A DNA stretch of 33,870 bases from Caldilineales bacterium (GCA_026417535.1 JAOADB010000008.1:1-33870); one strand, 5' to 3'; counted from the first letter of the stretch, positions 1 to 7,315 are shown. Program-made: numbers and translations. Notes: generated from the sequence alone by a model not told the origin.

Positions 1-1
1 G

Positions 2-700
2 TATGTGCCGAATGCCGACGGTTGGTGGACGGCGGCGACGACGTTCTTTAATCCCGGCGCCAATCCCAACACATCGAACATTGTGGATATGACGATTGAT
101 GGCGATGTGTGGTTGTTGCGCAACACCGGCGCGCTGGTGCAATGGCTGCGCGATAACCTCGACTTCTTCGATTTCTCCAAGCACATCGAGGACTACGCCA
201 AGCAGGTGCCCGACAGCGGTGGTATCTACTTCGTGCCCGCTTTCTCCGGCCTCTTCGCCCCCTACTGGCAGTCCTCGGCCCGCGGCGTCATCGTCGGCCT
301 GACCCGTTACATCAACAAGTACCACATCTGCCGGGCCGCGCTGGAGGCCACCGCCTATCAGACCCGCGAGGTGCTGGACGCCATGGAGAAGGACTCCGGC
401 GTCAAGCTGACGGCCCTCAAGGTGGACGGCGGCATGGTCTACAACGACACGCTCATGCAGTTCCAGGCCGACATCCTCAACGTGCCGGTGGTGCGGCCCA
501 AGGTCGCCGAGACCACGGCGTTGGGCGCGGCCTACGCGGCGGGCCTGGCGGTCGGTTACTGGAGCAACCTGGAGGACCTGCGCCAGAACTGGCAGGTGGA
601 CAAGGTCTACGAGCCGAAGATGGACGAGGCGACCCGCGCCCGCCTGTACAAGGGCTGGCTGAAGGCCGTGCAGCGCTCGATGAACTGGCTGGACGAATAA
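2..700 (+). CDS. glpK: Glycerol kinase, C-terminal part (5' end outside window)
   Basis: FGGY-family kinase that phosphorylates glycerol to sn-glycerol 3-phosphate with ATP in the cytoplasm. The reading frame is open from base 2, so the gene begins before the window; about 232 residues are visible. Family signatures are clear: [23 protein letters not shown], the ARG-x5-LTR stretch, [15 protein letters not shown], and the ATP-site block [19 protein letters not shown] followed by [12 protein letters not shown]. The first ~40 residues lack the GLLTT block that I expect just before this part in glycerol kinases. The product feeds the next gene, a GlpA-like glycerol-3-phosphate dehydrogenase 64 bases downstream, which supports the assignment over other sugar kinases. 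Confidence 0.9.
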   Translation, partial: YVPNADGWWTAATTFFNPGANPNTSNIVDMTIDGDVWLLRNTGALVQWLRDNLDFFDFSKHIEDYAKQVPDSGGIYFVPAFSGLFAPYWQSSARGVIVGLTRYINKYHICRAALEATAYQTREVLDAMEKDSGVKLTALKVDGGMVYNDTLMQFQADILNVPVVRPKVAETTALGAAYAAGLAVGYWSNLEDLRQNWQVDKVYEPKMDEATRARLYKGWLKAVQRSMNWLDE

Positions 701-764
701 GCCCTTGCCTTCTCACCGGGGATCGGCGTCGGCCGACGCCGATCCCCATCTTTCCAGTCGAACC

Positions 765-1931
765 ATGGCAACCCAATTCCATGTCGTCGTTATCGGCGGT
801 GGTTCCACCGGCGCCGCCCTGGTTCACGACCTGACCCTTCGGGGTCTGAAAGTCACGCTGGTGGAACGGGGGGAGCTGACATCGGGGACGGCAGGTCGGC
901 ATCACGGTCTCCTCCACAGCGGCGGCCGCTACGCGGTGAACGACCAGGAGTCGGCCATCGAGTGCATTGAGGAAAATCAAATCCTGCGCAAGATCGCGCC
1001 CGGTTCGTTCGAAGAAAACGACGGCCTTTTCGTGGCCATCACCGATGAGGATGTGGCCTATCTCGACAAGTTTCTGGCCGGCTGTGAGGCTTGCCACATC
1101 CCCACGCGGGTGCTGACGGCCGAACAGGTCAAACGGCTGGAGCCGCACATCAACCCCCAGGTCAAACTGGGCGTGCAGGTGCCCGATGCGACGATGGACT
1201 GCTGGCGGCTGCCCATGCGCTTCTTCGCCACGGCCAAACGCAACGGCGCCGACATCCGGCCCTACACCGAGGTCATCGGCATGTTGCGCACGGCGGGCAT
1301 CGTCACCGGCGTGCGTGTTCGCTCCCATGTGACGGGCAAGGAATACGACATCAAGGCCGATATCGTGGTCAACGCCACCGGCGCTTGGGCCGAAAAGGTG
1401 AGCGAGATGGCCGGGGCGCGGGTGCCGGTCAAGCCGACGCCGGGTGTGATGGTGGCCGTGCGAGGGCGCTGGTGCAACATGGTCATCAATCGGCTGAACA
1501 AGCCCTCGGACGGCGATATCATCGTCCCCCAGCGCGGGCTGTCGGTGATCGGCACGACCTCGTGGACGGTCGAGGACCCCGACCGGTTGGGCCTGCCCGA
1601 GGACCACGTGCGGCTCATGTTCGAGAAAGGCGGCGAGCTGATCCCGGCGGTGCGCCATGCCCCCATGCGGGCGGCCTGGTCGGCGGCCCGGCCGCTCATC
1701 GCCGAAGGCGGCGCCCAGGAAGGCCGCGCCCTGCCCCGCACCTTCAAATGCTTCGACCACAAGGTGCGCGACGTCGTCGAGGGCCTGGTGACCATCTCCG
1801 GCGGCAAAGGCACGACCATGCGCGCCATGGCCGAGGCCACGGCCAACGTCGTCTGCGATAAATTGGGGATTGATGCCCCTTGTCGAACGAAAGAAGTCGT
1901 TTTGTTGCCTTATTGGGCTTATTATCAGTAA
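765..1931 (+). CDS. glpA: GlpA-like FAD-dependent glycerol-3-phosphate dehydrogenase, short form without BFD domain
   Basis: Flavoprotein expected to oxidise sn-glycerol 3-phosphate to dihydroxyacetone phosphate and pass electrons on toward quinone. I chose ATG 765 (388 aa) because it sits directly before the FAD Rossmann motif VVVIGGGSTGAA (residues 7-18); the frame is open upstream to 705 without homology. Other landmarks are GRHHGLLHSGGRYAV (44-58), very like E. coli GlpA, and ISGGKGTTMRAMAEA near 350. E. coli GlpA is 542 aa and continues into a C-terminal BFD-like Fe-S domain; here the protein stops just after the KLGIDAPCRT block, so that domain is absent. The stop TAA (1929-1931) lies inside the first heptamer of an intergenic repeat. 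The downstream genes resemble SdhB, SdhC and SdhD rather than GlpB/GlpC, so the electron path is probably complex-II-like (inference). Confidence 0.88.
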   Translation: MATQFHVVVIGGGSTGAALVHDLTLRGLKVTLVERGELTSGTAGRHHGLLHSGGRYAVNDQESAIECIEENQILRKIAPGSFEENDGLFVAITDEDVAYLDKFLAGCEACHIPTRVLTAEQVKRLEPHINPQVKLGVQVPDATMDCWRLPMRFFATAKRNGADIRPYTEVIGMLRTAGIVTGVRVRSHVTGKEYDIKADIVVNATGAWAEKVSEMAGARVPVKPTPGVMVAVRGRWCNMVINRLNKPSDGDIIVPQRGLSVIGTTSWTVEDPDRLGLPEDHVRLMFEKGGELIPAVRHAPMRAAWSAARPLIAEGGAQEGRALPRTFKCFDHKVRDVVEGLVTISGGKGTTMRAMAEATANVVCDKLGIDAPCRTKEVVLLPYWAYYQ

Positions 1932-2002
1932 CTGGTAACTGGTTACTAGTTACTGGTTACTAGTGATTGAGAAGCGTTACCAGTTACTAGTCACTGATCA
2001 CC
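1927..2002. repeat. Heptamer repeat array, GGTTACT family
   Basis: Six consecutive 7-nt units run from 1927 to 1968 in exact register: AGTAACT, GGTAACT, GGTTACT, AGTTACT, GGTTACT, AGTGATT. A looser continuation to 2002 includes AGTTACT and AGTCACT. The array fills the gap between the glpA-like gene and the SdhB-like gene and contains the glpA stop codon. Confidence 0.85.
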
Positions 2003-2007
2003 AATCT

Positions 2008-2751
2008 ATGACCAATAACGGATTCTTCGGCCCCAAAAAGACGATTACGCTCAAAGTTTTGCGTTATAAACCGGGTGCGATCGATCCCCCGCGTTATGAT
2101 ACGTTTCGGGTCGAGGCCAATGCCGTGACGACGGTGTTGGATGCCCTGGAGGAAATCAAGGCAACCCAGGACAGCTCCCTGCTCTATCGGCATTCGTGCC
2201 ATCCCGCCTCGTGCGGGACGTGCGGGATGCGCGTCAACGGTCGCGAGCAATTGGGGTGTGTGGCGCGGCTACTCGAGCAGGGCAGCGATGTGGTGGTGGT
2301 CGAACCGTTGGCCTCGGCGCCGCTCATCGCCGACCTCGTCGTGGACATGACGCCGTTTGCCGAGCGTTTTGCCCCGGCGGGCATGCGCCTGGTGCGGGAG
2401 AGCGAGTTCAATCCCGAGGCCGAGACGCCGGTGGGGGTGGAGACGTTCACCCGTTACGAGGACTGCATCGAATGTAACATCTGCCTGTCGGCCTGCCCGG
2501 TGGCCAATACGAATCCGGCGTTCATCGGCCCGGCCGGTCTGGCCGCGGCCTATCGGGCGCTCGTGACCGGCGAACGTAGCCCGGCCGAGGTCTTTGCCTA
2601 TGTGGACCACGACGACGGCGTATGGCGCTGCCATAGCGCCATGGAGTGCAGCGCCGTGTGCCCCAGCAACGTGGATCCGGGACATAAAATCATGGCGCTG
2701 CGTCGTGAGCTGGTCACGTATAAGGTCAAGCGTTTCTTCAAGCGAGGGTAA
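2008..2751 (+). CDS. SdhB/FrdB-like iron-sulfur subunit of a complex-II-type module
   Basis: Electron-transfer subunit carrying three Fe-S clusters, 247 aa from ATG 2008; the upstream extension to 1963 is repeat sequence and is not counted. N-terminal plant-type [2Fe-2S] ferredoxin domain: C64-x4-C69-x2-C72-x11-C84. C-terminal bacterial ferredoxin domain: C153-x2-C156-x2-C159-x3-C163P, then C208-x5-C214-x3-C218P. This is the full ligand spacing of SdhB for [2Fe-2S], [4Fe-4S] and [3Fe-4S], and the linker FIGPAGLAAAYRAL is also typical of SdhB. It is unlike GlpC, which has CCG domains. It follows a glycerol-3-phosphate dehydrogenase flavoprotein and precedes two heme-b anchors, with no SdhA in the cluster. 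Function in glycerol-3-phosphate oxidation is inferred from this order. Confidence 0.9.
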   Translation: MTNNGFFGPKKTITLKVLRYKPGAIDPPRYDTFRVEANAVTTVLDALEEIKATQDSSLLYRHSCHPASCGTCGMRVNGREQLGCVARLLEQGSDVVVVEPLASAPLIADLVVDMTPFAERFAPAGMRLVRESEFNPEAETPVGVETFTRYEDCIECNICLSACPVANTNPAFIGPAGLAAAYRALVTGERSPAEVFAYVDHDDGVWRCHSAMECSAVCPSNVDPGHKIMALRRELVTYKVKRFFKRG

Positions 2752-2759
2752 GAGACATC

Positions 2760-3158
2760 ATGGCCGTCCCCATTCAGCACAAATCGCCTGCCGCCCGCGC
2801 CGTTCAGGCGTGGTTCAATCCCCTCAAGCGCTCGGCCGGTTTTCTGGCCTTCGTGCTGATGCGCATCACCGGCATCGGTTTGGTGGTGTATCTGCTCATC
2901 CACATGGTGGTGATCGGCAACCTGTTGCGCGGACCGGCCGGTTGGGATAGCCTCATCCAAACGATGAAATCGCCGTGGGTGCTGGCGCTGGATGTCGTCC
3001 TCATCGCCGGCATCCTGATCCACATGCTCAACGGCCTGCGCGTGACGATCATCGGGCTGGGTTTTGGCACCCAATCCCACAAAGGCATTTTTTGGACGCT
3101 GATGGCGGTGGCGGTGCTTTTGCTGGCCTATAGCGCCTGGCTGGTGTTCACGAAATGA
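2760..3158 (+). CDS. SdhC-like cytochrome b membrane anchor
   Basis: Membrane subunit of 132 aa with three predicted helices (about 27-55, 73-94, 109-129). Helix 1 carries FVLMRITGIGLVVYLLIH, matching the SdhC pattern of a basic residue and TG before the helix and a histidine (H48) within it. Helix 2 carries H88-x-x-NGLR, matching the heme-ligand HxxxGxR motif of SdhC. H48 and H88 are candidate axial heme ligands. The start is 8 bases after the SdhB-like stop and the end overlaps the next gene by ATGA, so the three are translated together. Likely quinone-reducing anchor; sequence conservation in this family is always low, so the call rests on motifs, size and position. Confidence 0.8.
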   Translation: MAVPIQHKSPAARAVQAWFNPLKRSAGFLAFVLMRITGIGLVVYLLIHMVVIGNLLRGPAGWDSLIQTMKSPWVLALDVVLIAGILIHMLNGLRVTIIGLGFGTQSHKGIFWTLMAVAVLLLAYSAWLVFTK

Positions 3159-3535
3159 GGTGGGTTATGCGCAGCATCGAGGAAAAGCGCCGTTCGGGTA
3201 TCTGGATCTGGCAGGCCGTGACCGGCGTTCTGCTGGTGATCCTGCTTTCGCTCCATATGATCGTCCACCATTTCGTCGTGGAGGGCGGTCTGCGCACCTA
3301 TGAGCAGGTGCTGGCCTACATCGGCAACCCGCTGGTGGTCGTCATCGAGATCGTTTTTCTGATCGTGGTGACCTTCCATGCCATGCTGGGCGTGCGGGCC
3401 ATCCTCTTCGACCTGCCGCTCACCGAACGGCAGAAGACCCTGGTCACGCGGGCCTTGACCGCCGTCGGCCTGGTGGTGGGGGCATGGGGGATCTTCCTGG
3501 CCCTATGGCTGTTCCGCATGGCGCGGATGGCCTGA
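3155..3535 (+). CDS. SdhD-like cytochrome b membrane anchor
   Basis: Second membrane anchor, 126 aa, three predicted helices (about 17-41, 56-80, 97-120). Helix 1 has H34, H38 and H39; helix 2 has FH75AMLGVRAILFDL, the HxxxGxR(x)xxxD pattern of SdhC/SdhD. With H48 and H88 of the partner this gives enough histidines for a two-heme type anchor. The start codon overlaps the previous stop (ATGA, 3155-3158); an alternative ATG is at 3167. The SdhB-like, SdhC-like and SdhD-like genes form one tight block. No SdhA gene is present on either side, and the flavoprotein in the cluster is GlpA-like. Confidence 0.78.
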   Translation: MRWVMRSIEEKRRSGIWIWQAVTGVLLVILLSLHMIVHHFVVEGGLRTYEQVLAYIGNPLVVVIEIVFLIVVTFHAMLGVRAILFDLPLTERQKTLVTRALTAVGLVVGAWGIFLALWLFRMARMA

Positions 3536-4119
3536 ATACGGTCGGCGGGCTTGCTTCCCTCGACCCCTGGGAGGCGGCCTGGGCGCCCTATGACGAGGCG
3601 ACTTACCGGGCCGTGCTGGCCGCGGTCGGCCCGGAGGATGTGGTGCTGGAGATCGGGGCCGGGGACTTGCGGCTGGCGCGGCGTCTGGCGGCCGTGGCCC
3701 GCCGCGTCATCGCCTGGGAGCTACGACCCGACATCCTGGCCCTGGCCCCGGCACCCCTGCCGACCAATCTCGAGGTGGTCTGCACCGATGCCCGTCTGGC
3801 GCCTGTGCCGGCCGGCGTCACTGTGGCCGTGCTGCTGATGCGCCACTGTCGGCACTACGGCCACTATGTGGCCCGCTTGCGAGAGGCCGGTTGTCGCCGG
3901 CTGATCACGAATGCCCGCTGGCGGATGGATGTCGAGGTGATTGATCTGGCGCCGGCCCTGCCCTTCGCAGCGCTGCGGACGGGTTGGTATGCCTGCCGGC
4001 GCTGCGGCGCCGTCGGCTTTGTCGGCGCCAATCCCGACGAGGTCACGGCCGAAACGCTGGCCGTGGTGCAGGATGTGGAGGGTTGTCCGCACTGTGCGGA
4101 GTTTTTACCGATTTTTTGA
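3484..4119 (+). CDS. SAM-dependent methyltransferase-like protein with C-terminal zinc ribbon
   Basis: About 211 aa. VVLEIGAGDLRLARRLA (residues ~48-64) is motif I of class I SAM methyltransferases, closest in feel to rRNA adenine dimethylases; VICTDAR-like and LLMRHCRHYGHYV segments fit later motifs. The tail contains CRRC and GCPHC, two CxxC pairs ~35 residues apart that look like a zinc ribbon. The gene overlaps the end of the SdhD-like gene by about 50 bases if ATG 3484 is used, or 31 bases from ATG 3505; no start is available after the overlap, so translation coupling is likely. I do not know the substrate. Its place at the end of the respiratory operon may be functional or only a read-through arrangement. 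Confidence 0.6.
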   Translation: MGDLPGPMAVPHGADGLNTVGGLASLDPWEAAWAPYDEATYRAVLAAVGPEDVVLEIGAGDLRLARRLAAVARRVIAWELRPDILALAPAPLPTNLEVVCTDARLAPVPAGVTVAVLLMRHCRHYGHYVARLREAGCRRLITNARWRMDVEVIDLAPALPFAALRTGWYACRRCGAVGFVGANPDEVTAETLAVVQDVEGCPHCAEFLPIF

Positions 4120-4139
4120 GAGCGTTCGGAAACGCTCTC
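4118..4139 (+). terminator. Hairpin at end of glycerol/complex-II operon
   Basis: Perfect 9-bp stem GAGAGCGTT / AACGCTCTC with a CGGA tetraloop, starting inside the stop codon of the methyltransferase-like gene. No T-run follows, so it is not a textbook intrinsic terminator; it may act as a 3' end stabiliser or weak terminator. Confidence 0.45.
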
Positions 4140-4264
4140 ACTCGTCTACAAGCGAGAACTGTTGGGTGTCAATGTGCCGGAAAAGCGGAGTTTTTGCAGC
4201 ATAACTGCTCGCAGTTGTGCTATATTGAATGTTTGCAAGATGTGATCTTTGAAAATGCAATCGG

Positions 4265-4579
4265 TCATGAGTCGGGCAAATCGAGAGCCACGCGCAGGGC
4301 CTGTTCGACTTCGGCCAGTTTTCGCGGCGAAAGGACGGCCACGCAGTCGGTCAGCAGCGATTTGGGCAGGCTGGTCAGGGCATCGAGGTGGATACAGCCC
4401 CACGTCGCGCCCGTTTCGGCCCGTAGTTCGACCTGAGTACTCAAGCCGATGCCGGTCTCCAGGATCGGCGCACAGATGACGGTGGCATGGGCCGAATCGC
4501 ACAGTGCCTGCCGGCTGAGCACGACGAACAACGTCGTCCGGCCGTTGTGCTCGACACGATAAATCTCTCCCCGTTTCAC
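4265..4579 (-). CDS. mazF: MazF/PemK-family toxin endoribonuclease
   Basis: 104 aa, usual MazF size. The N-terminus MKRGEIYRVEHNGR matches the family opening (KRGEIY/W), followed by FVVLSRQALCDSA, TVICAPI and LDALTSLPKSLL, which correspond to the conserved beta-barrel core and the D-x-hydrophobic-x3-K segment. MazF proteins cleave mRNA at short motifs and are held inactive by a partner antitoxin. The start is GTG at 4579 and overlaps the antitoxin stop by GTGA; an AGGGAGGGG Shine-Dalgarno lies just before it. The neighbour upstream is a ribbon-helix-helix antitoxin, completing a toxin-antitoxin module. Confidence 0.88.
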   Translation of the reverse strand: MKRGEIYRVEHNGRTTLFVVLSRQALCDSAHATVICAPILETGIGLSTQVELRAETGATWGCIHLDALTSLPKSLLTDCVAVLSPRKLAEVEQALRVALDLPDS

Positions 4580-4809
4580 GTCCCCTCCCTTCGGCCCAGG
4601 GCGGCCATGACGCTACGATTGAGGGCTTCGGCATGAGCGGCGATGCGCATGAGGTCGGCGGCGTGTTGCTCGGCCCGTTCGAGTTGGTGCAAGTAGGCAC
4701 GCAGGGCCATCTCGATGAATTCCGAACGGTTCTGGCCGGCCTGCTCGGCCCGAGCATCCACGGTCATCAACAGGTCATCGGAAAGGGTGATGGAGGTTTT
4801 GATTTTCAT
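4576..4809 (-). CDS. Ribbon-helix-helix antitoxin (MazE-like)
   Basis: 77 aa from ATG 4809. The N-terminal MKIKTSITLSDDLLMTVDARA, then QNRSEFIEMALRAYL, is a ribbon-helix-helix DNA-binding fold (one strand, two helices), as used by antitoxins that repress their own operon. The C-terminal ~35 residues are charged and helical and would be the toxin-binding part. The stop overlaps the MazF start (GTGA), the normal antitoxin-first order. A longer frame upstream to 4995 runs through GACGAAN-type repeat sequence and is not credible as coding. Confidence 0.82.
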   Translation of the reverse strand: MKIKTSITLSDDLLMTVDARAEQAGQNRSEFIEMALRAYLHQLERAEQHAADLMRIAAHAEALNRSVMAALGRREGT

Positions 4810-4854
4810 GCGAGTTCTCCGGATGGGGCTTCCGTGATCGAAGGAAGGGCGAAT

Positions 4855-4954
4855 GACGGAGGACGAAGGGGTTGTCTTCTCGTTCGTCTTCCGTCCCGAA
4901 TGGGGACCGATGACCGACGAGGGACGGAGCCTTTCCGTCCGTCGTCTTTCGTCT
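4855..4954. repeat. Heptamer repeats, GACGAAN family, both orientations
   Basis: Pairs and triplets of 7-nt units: GACGGAG-GACGAAG at 4855-4868, the complement TTCGTCT-TCCGTCC at 4883-4896, GACGAGG-GACGGAG at 4916-4929, and TCCGTCC-GTCGTCT-TTCGTCT at 4934-4954. Units in opposite orientation could pair into stems. The array fills the divergent gap between the antitoxin and the PfpI-like gene; the rest of the gap holds only a possible promoter. Confidence 0.7.
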
Positions 4955-4996
4955 TGGCAACGAGCCGAAGCCGAGACGTAGGACGACCCTGCCACA

Positions 4997-5005
4997 TGGT
5001 AATAT
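4997..5005 (+). promoter_or_regulatory. Possible extended -10 promoter for the PfpI-like gene
   Basis: TGG followed by TAATAT, 34 bases before ATG 5039. No recognisable -35. A good Shine-Dalgarno (AGGAGGT) lies just before the gene. Confidence 0.3.
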
Positions 5006-5038
5006 CCCTCTTCATCATGGTCAACTCAGGAGGTCAAC

Positions 5039-5563
5039 ATGCAACTTGTCGGCAAACGCATTGCCTTTTTGGTGGGTCCGGAGTTCGAGGACCTGGAATT
5101 CTGGGCCGTCTATATGCGCCTGATCGAGGAAGGCGCCGAGGTGACGGTCGTCGGGCTGAAGGCTGGCGAGGTGTATCGCAGCAAGAGTGGCGGCCTGACG
5201 GCAACGGCCGAGGTGGCCGCAGCCGATGTCGGCCCCGATGCGTTCGATGCCGTTGTCATCCCCGGCGGGTGGGCGCCCGACAAGCTCCGTCGTTACGAGG
5301 CCGTCACGGCCCTGGTCAGGGGCATCTACGAACAGGGCAAAATCGTGGGCATGATCTGCCATGCCGGTCTGGTGGGCATCTCGGCCCGCATCGTCGCCGG
5401 GCATCGCGCCACCGGGTCGCTGGGCATCAAGGACGACCTCATCAACGCCGGGGCCACGTGGGTGGACGAACCGGCCTTTCGCGACGGCAACATCGTCTGG
5501 GGCCGCGTGGTGCCCGACATCCCCGCCTTCAATCGTGAACTGGTGAAGGCGCTGACCGCGTGA
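5039..5563 (+). CDS. PfpI/DJ-1 family protein (class I glutamine amidotransferase-like)
   Basis: 174 aa, the usual size of PfpI-type proteins. Family members act as proteases, glyoxalases/deglycases or chaperones in the cytoplasm. Visible features: FLVGPEFEDLEFW (10-22) with the acidic residue of the catalytic site (E15 or E17), VVIPGGWAPDKLR (72-84), and the nucleophile elbow MICHAG with C107 and H108. The end AFNRELVKAL matches the C-terminal helix seen in PfpI proteins. AGGAGGT before ATG 5039 supports the start. It stands alone, diverging from the toxin-antitoxin pair, so context gives no substrate. Confidence 0.88.
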   Translation: MQLVGKRIAFLVGPEFEDLEFWAVYMRLIEEGAEVTVVGLKAGEVYRSKSGGLTATAEVAAADVGPDAFDAVVIPGGWAPDKLRRYEAVTALVRGIYEQGKIVGMICHAGLVGISARIVAGHRATGSLGIKDDLINAGATWVDEPAFRDGNIVWGRVVPDIPAFNRELVKALTA

Positions 5564-5649
5564 GCGCGGGCGCGCACAAAGGCGACGGCGTGCAAGCGCC
5601 GCTCCGGCATTCGTTCCGGCCGTGCCGTCTCGCCATATGGCCTTGCGCC

Positions 5650-5658
5650 TGCTACAAT
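5650..5658 (+). promoter_or_regulatory. Extended -10 promoter for the DUF6391-holA operon
   Basis: TGCTACAAT matches the extended -10 consensus (TGnTATAAT) with one change; it is 75 bases before ATG 5734. The -35 is weak, which is normal for extended -10 promoters. Confidence 0.5.
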
Positions 5659-5733
5659 AGGGGTATCGTCATCTCGCCAATGGCAGCATCGGCTGTACAG
5701 TTGCTTTAGTTGCTTTTGCTCCTTTGCCCACCT

Positions 5734-6252
5734 ATGGGACTTCTCGATCTCCCTCCCATCGCCGCGATGCGGCGCAATCATGCCATCGAGCATGCCACCA
5801 TCCATATCCTCAGCCGGATGCGGCCTGATACGAGCATGGCCGGCCGTGCCAACAGCCGCGGTTTCGTCATCTACGGCGACCTGAGCACCGAGCTCGTCAC
5901 CCAGGCCGTGCACGAGGCCATCCGCCGCATCCACAACGGCGAAGCCCATCTCGCCCTCCATCCCAACTGCGGCACGAACATGGTCACGACGGCCGTCTTG
6001 ACCACGCTGACGGTGTTGCTGGCGAGCATGGGCCGCCGTCGCCACTGGCTGGAGCGCATCCCCACGGCGCTGACGGCGGCCGTCGGTGCCGTGTTGGCGG
6101 CGCAGTTCCTGGGCACGGCCCTGCAACAGCAGGTGACGACGTGCGCCCGGCTGGAGACGGTGGATGTGGTCGAGGTGCGCCGCCACCAATTCGGCCGTCG
6201 CGTGCTCCATTGGGTCGGGCTGCGGCATCGGCCTGCGCCTCCGGCGGCATGA
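5734..6252 (+). CDS. DUF6391-like small membrane protein with HxxEH motif
   Basis: 172 aa from ATG 5734; TTG 5710 is a less likely start. I associate the opening MRRNHAIEHATIHIL with the DUF6391 family of cyanobacteria and Chloroflexota (from memory, function unknown). It contains H16-x-x-E19-H20-x3-H24, and later H76PNCGTN with C79. Two hydrophobic stretches (about 83-100 and 108-125) suggest membrane helices, and the tail is basic. The stop overlaps the holA start (ATGA), so the two genes are translationally coupled. The clustered His/Glu residues could bind metal; HxxEH is also the inverse zincin motif, but with no third ligand assigned I do not call a protease. Confidence 0.65.
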   Translation: MGLLDLPPIAAMRRNHAIEHATIHILSRMRPDTSMAGRANSRGFVIYGDLSTELVTQAVHEAIRRIHNGEAHLALHPNCGTNMVTTAVLTTLTVLLASMGRRRHWLERIPTALTAAVGAVLAAQFLGTALQQQVTTCARLETVDVVEVRRHQFGRRVLHWVGLRHRPAPPAA

Positions 6253-7226
6253 TCCACGTCTTCCACGGCGATTCGGAATTCGAGAAGAGCGAGGCCATCG
6301 CCGCCCTGCGCTGCGGCATCGGTGACGACCCTTCCCTGTGGGACCTGAACTGCACCGTGCTGGACGGGCGGACGGTGACGCTAACTGCCCTGCAGCACCA
6401 TTGCGATACCCCGCCTTTCCTGGGCGAATATCGCCTGGTCATCGTCAACGAGCTACCCGGCAAGGACGACGGCAGCGCCGAAACGGGCTGGCTGCAGGAG
6501 CTCAGCGCCTATCTGCCGCACGTACCGGAGACGACCCATCTCGTGCTCAACGTGGGTAAAGCGTTGCCTCCCCGGCACCGACTGCTGACGGCGGTGGCGG
6601 CGCTGGGGCCAAAGGGTGATGTCCGGCTCTTCGCCCTGCCCGCGCTCAAGGGCGGCGAGCTGGCGCATTGGGTCGAACGCCGCGCCCAACGGAAAGGCGC
6701 CCGTTTGGGGCCGGGAGTGGCCGACGATCTGGCCACCTTCATCGGGCCTGACCTGCGCCGGATGGACAACGAGCTCGAGAAGCTGGCGCTCTATGCCGGC
6801 GGCCGCGCCGTCACCCGTGAGGATGTGCGCAAACTGGTACCCTACGCCCAGGAGGCCAGTATTTTCGCCATGGTGGATGCCCTGGCCCTGCGACAGACGG
6901 CCCAGGCGCTGCGCCTGTTGACCCAGCTACATAACGAGGGCGCTCATCCTCTTTATCTGCTGACCATGATCGTGCGCCAATATCGCATCCTGCTGCAGGT
7001 GAAGGAGCTGATGGGCCAGGGCCTGGATCAGGAAGCCATTGCCGCCCGGCTGGGTTTGCACCCTTTCCCGACGGGCAAGGCCATGGCGCAGGCGCAGCGT
7101 TACCGTTTCGAGCAGCTGGTCAACATCTACGACCGGCTGCTGGCCACGGATGTCGCCATCAAAACCGGGCAGATGGAAGCACTGTTGGCGCTCAACGTCC
7201 TGGTCGTCGAGTTGGCGCGGCTTTGA
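6249..7226 (+). CDS. holA: DNA polymerase III delta subunit
   Basis: 325 aa from ATG 6249, close to the normal ~340 aa. HolA is the clamp-loader subunit that opens the beta clamp. Features: MIHVFHGDSEFEKSEAIAAL at the start, where delta proteins carry a degenerate P-loop; LVIVNELPGKDD near residues 64-75; LAHWVERRAQRKGARL and RMDNELEKLALYAGG in domain III; then the collar domain with IFAMVDALALRQTAQAL, YLLTMIVRQYRILLQVKEL and LLATDVAIKTGQMEALLAL, the last matching the conserved delta C-terminus. The longer frame from 6141 overlaps the upstream gene and is not used. Translation is coupled to the DUF6391-like gene by ATGA. Confidence 0.92.
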   Translation: MIHVFHGDSEFEKSEAIAALRCGIGDDPSLWDLNCTVLDGRTVTLTALQHHCDTPPFLGEYRLVIVNELPGKDDGSAETGWLQELSAYLPHVPETTHLVLNVGKALPPRHRLLTAVAALGPKGDVRLFALPALKGGELAHWVERRAQRKGARLGPGVADDLATFIGPDLRRMDNELEKLALYAGGRAVTREDVRKLVPYAQEASIFAMVDALALRQTAQALRLLTQLHNEGAHPLYLLTMIVRQYRILLQVKELMGQGLDQEAIAARLGLHPFPTGKAMAQAQRYRFEQLVNIYDRLLATDVAIKTGQMEALLALNVLVVELARL

Positions 7227-7279
7227 ACAGGCGTTATCGCCGCTGCTTTTACGAATTACGCAGATTGGGCCTTGAATAA

Positions 7280-7307
7280 GACGAAAGACGAACGACGAAG
7301 GACGAAA
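7280..7307. repeat. Heptamer repeat array, GACGAAN family
   Basis: Four consecutive units GACGAAA, GACGAAC, GACGAAG, GACGAAA in exact register after holA. The rest of the 7227-7414 gap is AT-rich. Confidence 0.85.
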
Positions 7308-7315
7308 GCGTAGAT

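Noticed and set aside
477-1760. Long antisense reading frame opposite glpK/glpA
   Set aside because: It spans two well-supported genes in a GC-rich region and shows no domain; typical shadow frame.
2008-3535. Ordinary succinate dehydrogenase operon
   Set aside because: No SdhA/FrdA flavoprotein is present; the only flavoprotein is GlpA-like and follows glycerol kinase.
4810-4995. N-terminal extension of the antitoxin
   Set aside because: The extra residues come from GACGAAN repeat sequence; the ribbon-helix-helix domain starts at ATG 4809.
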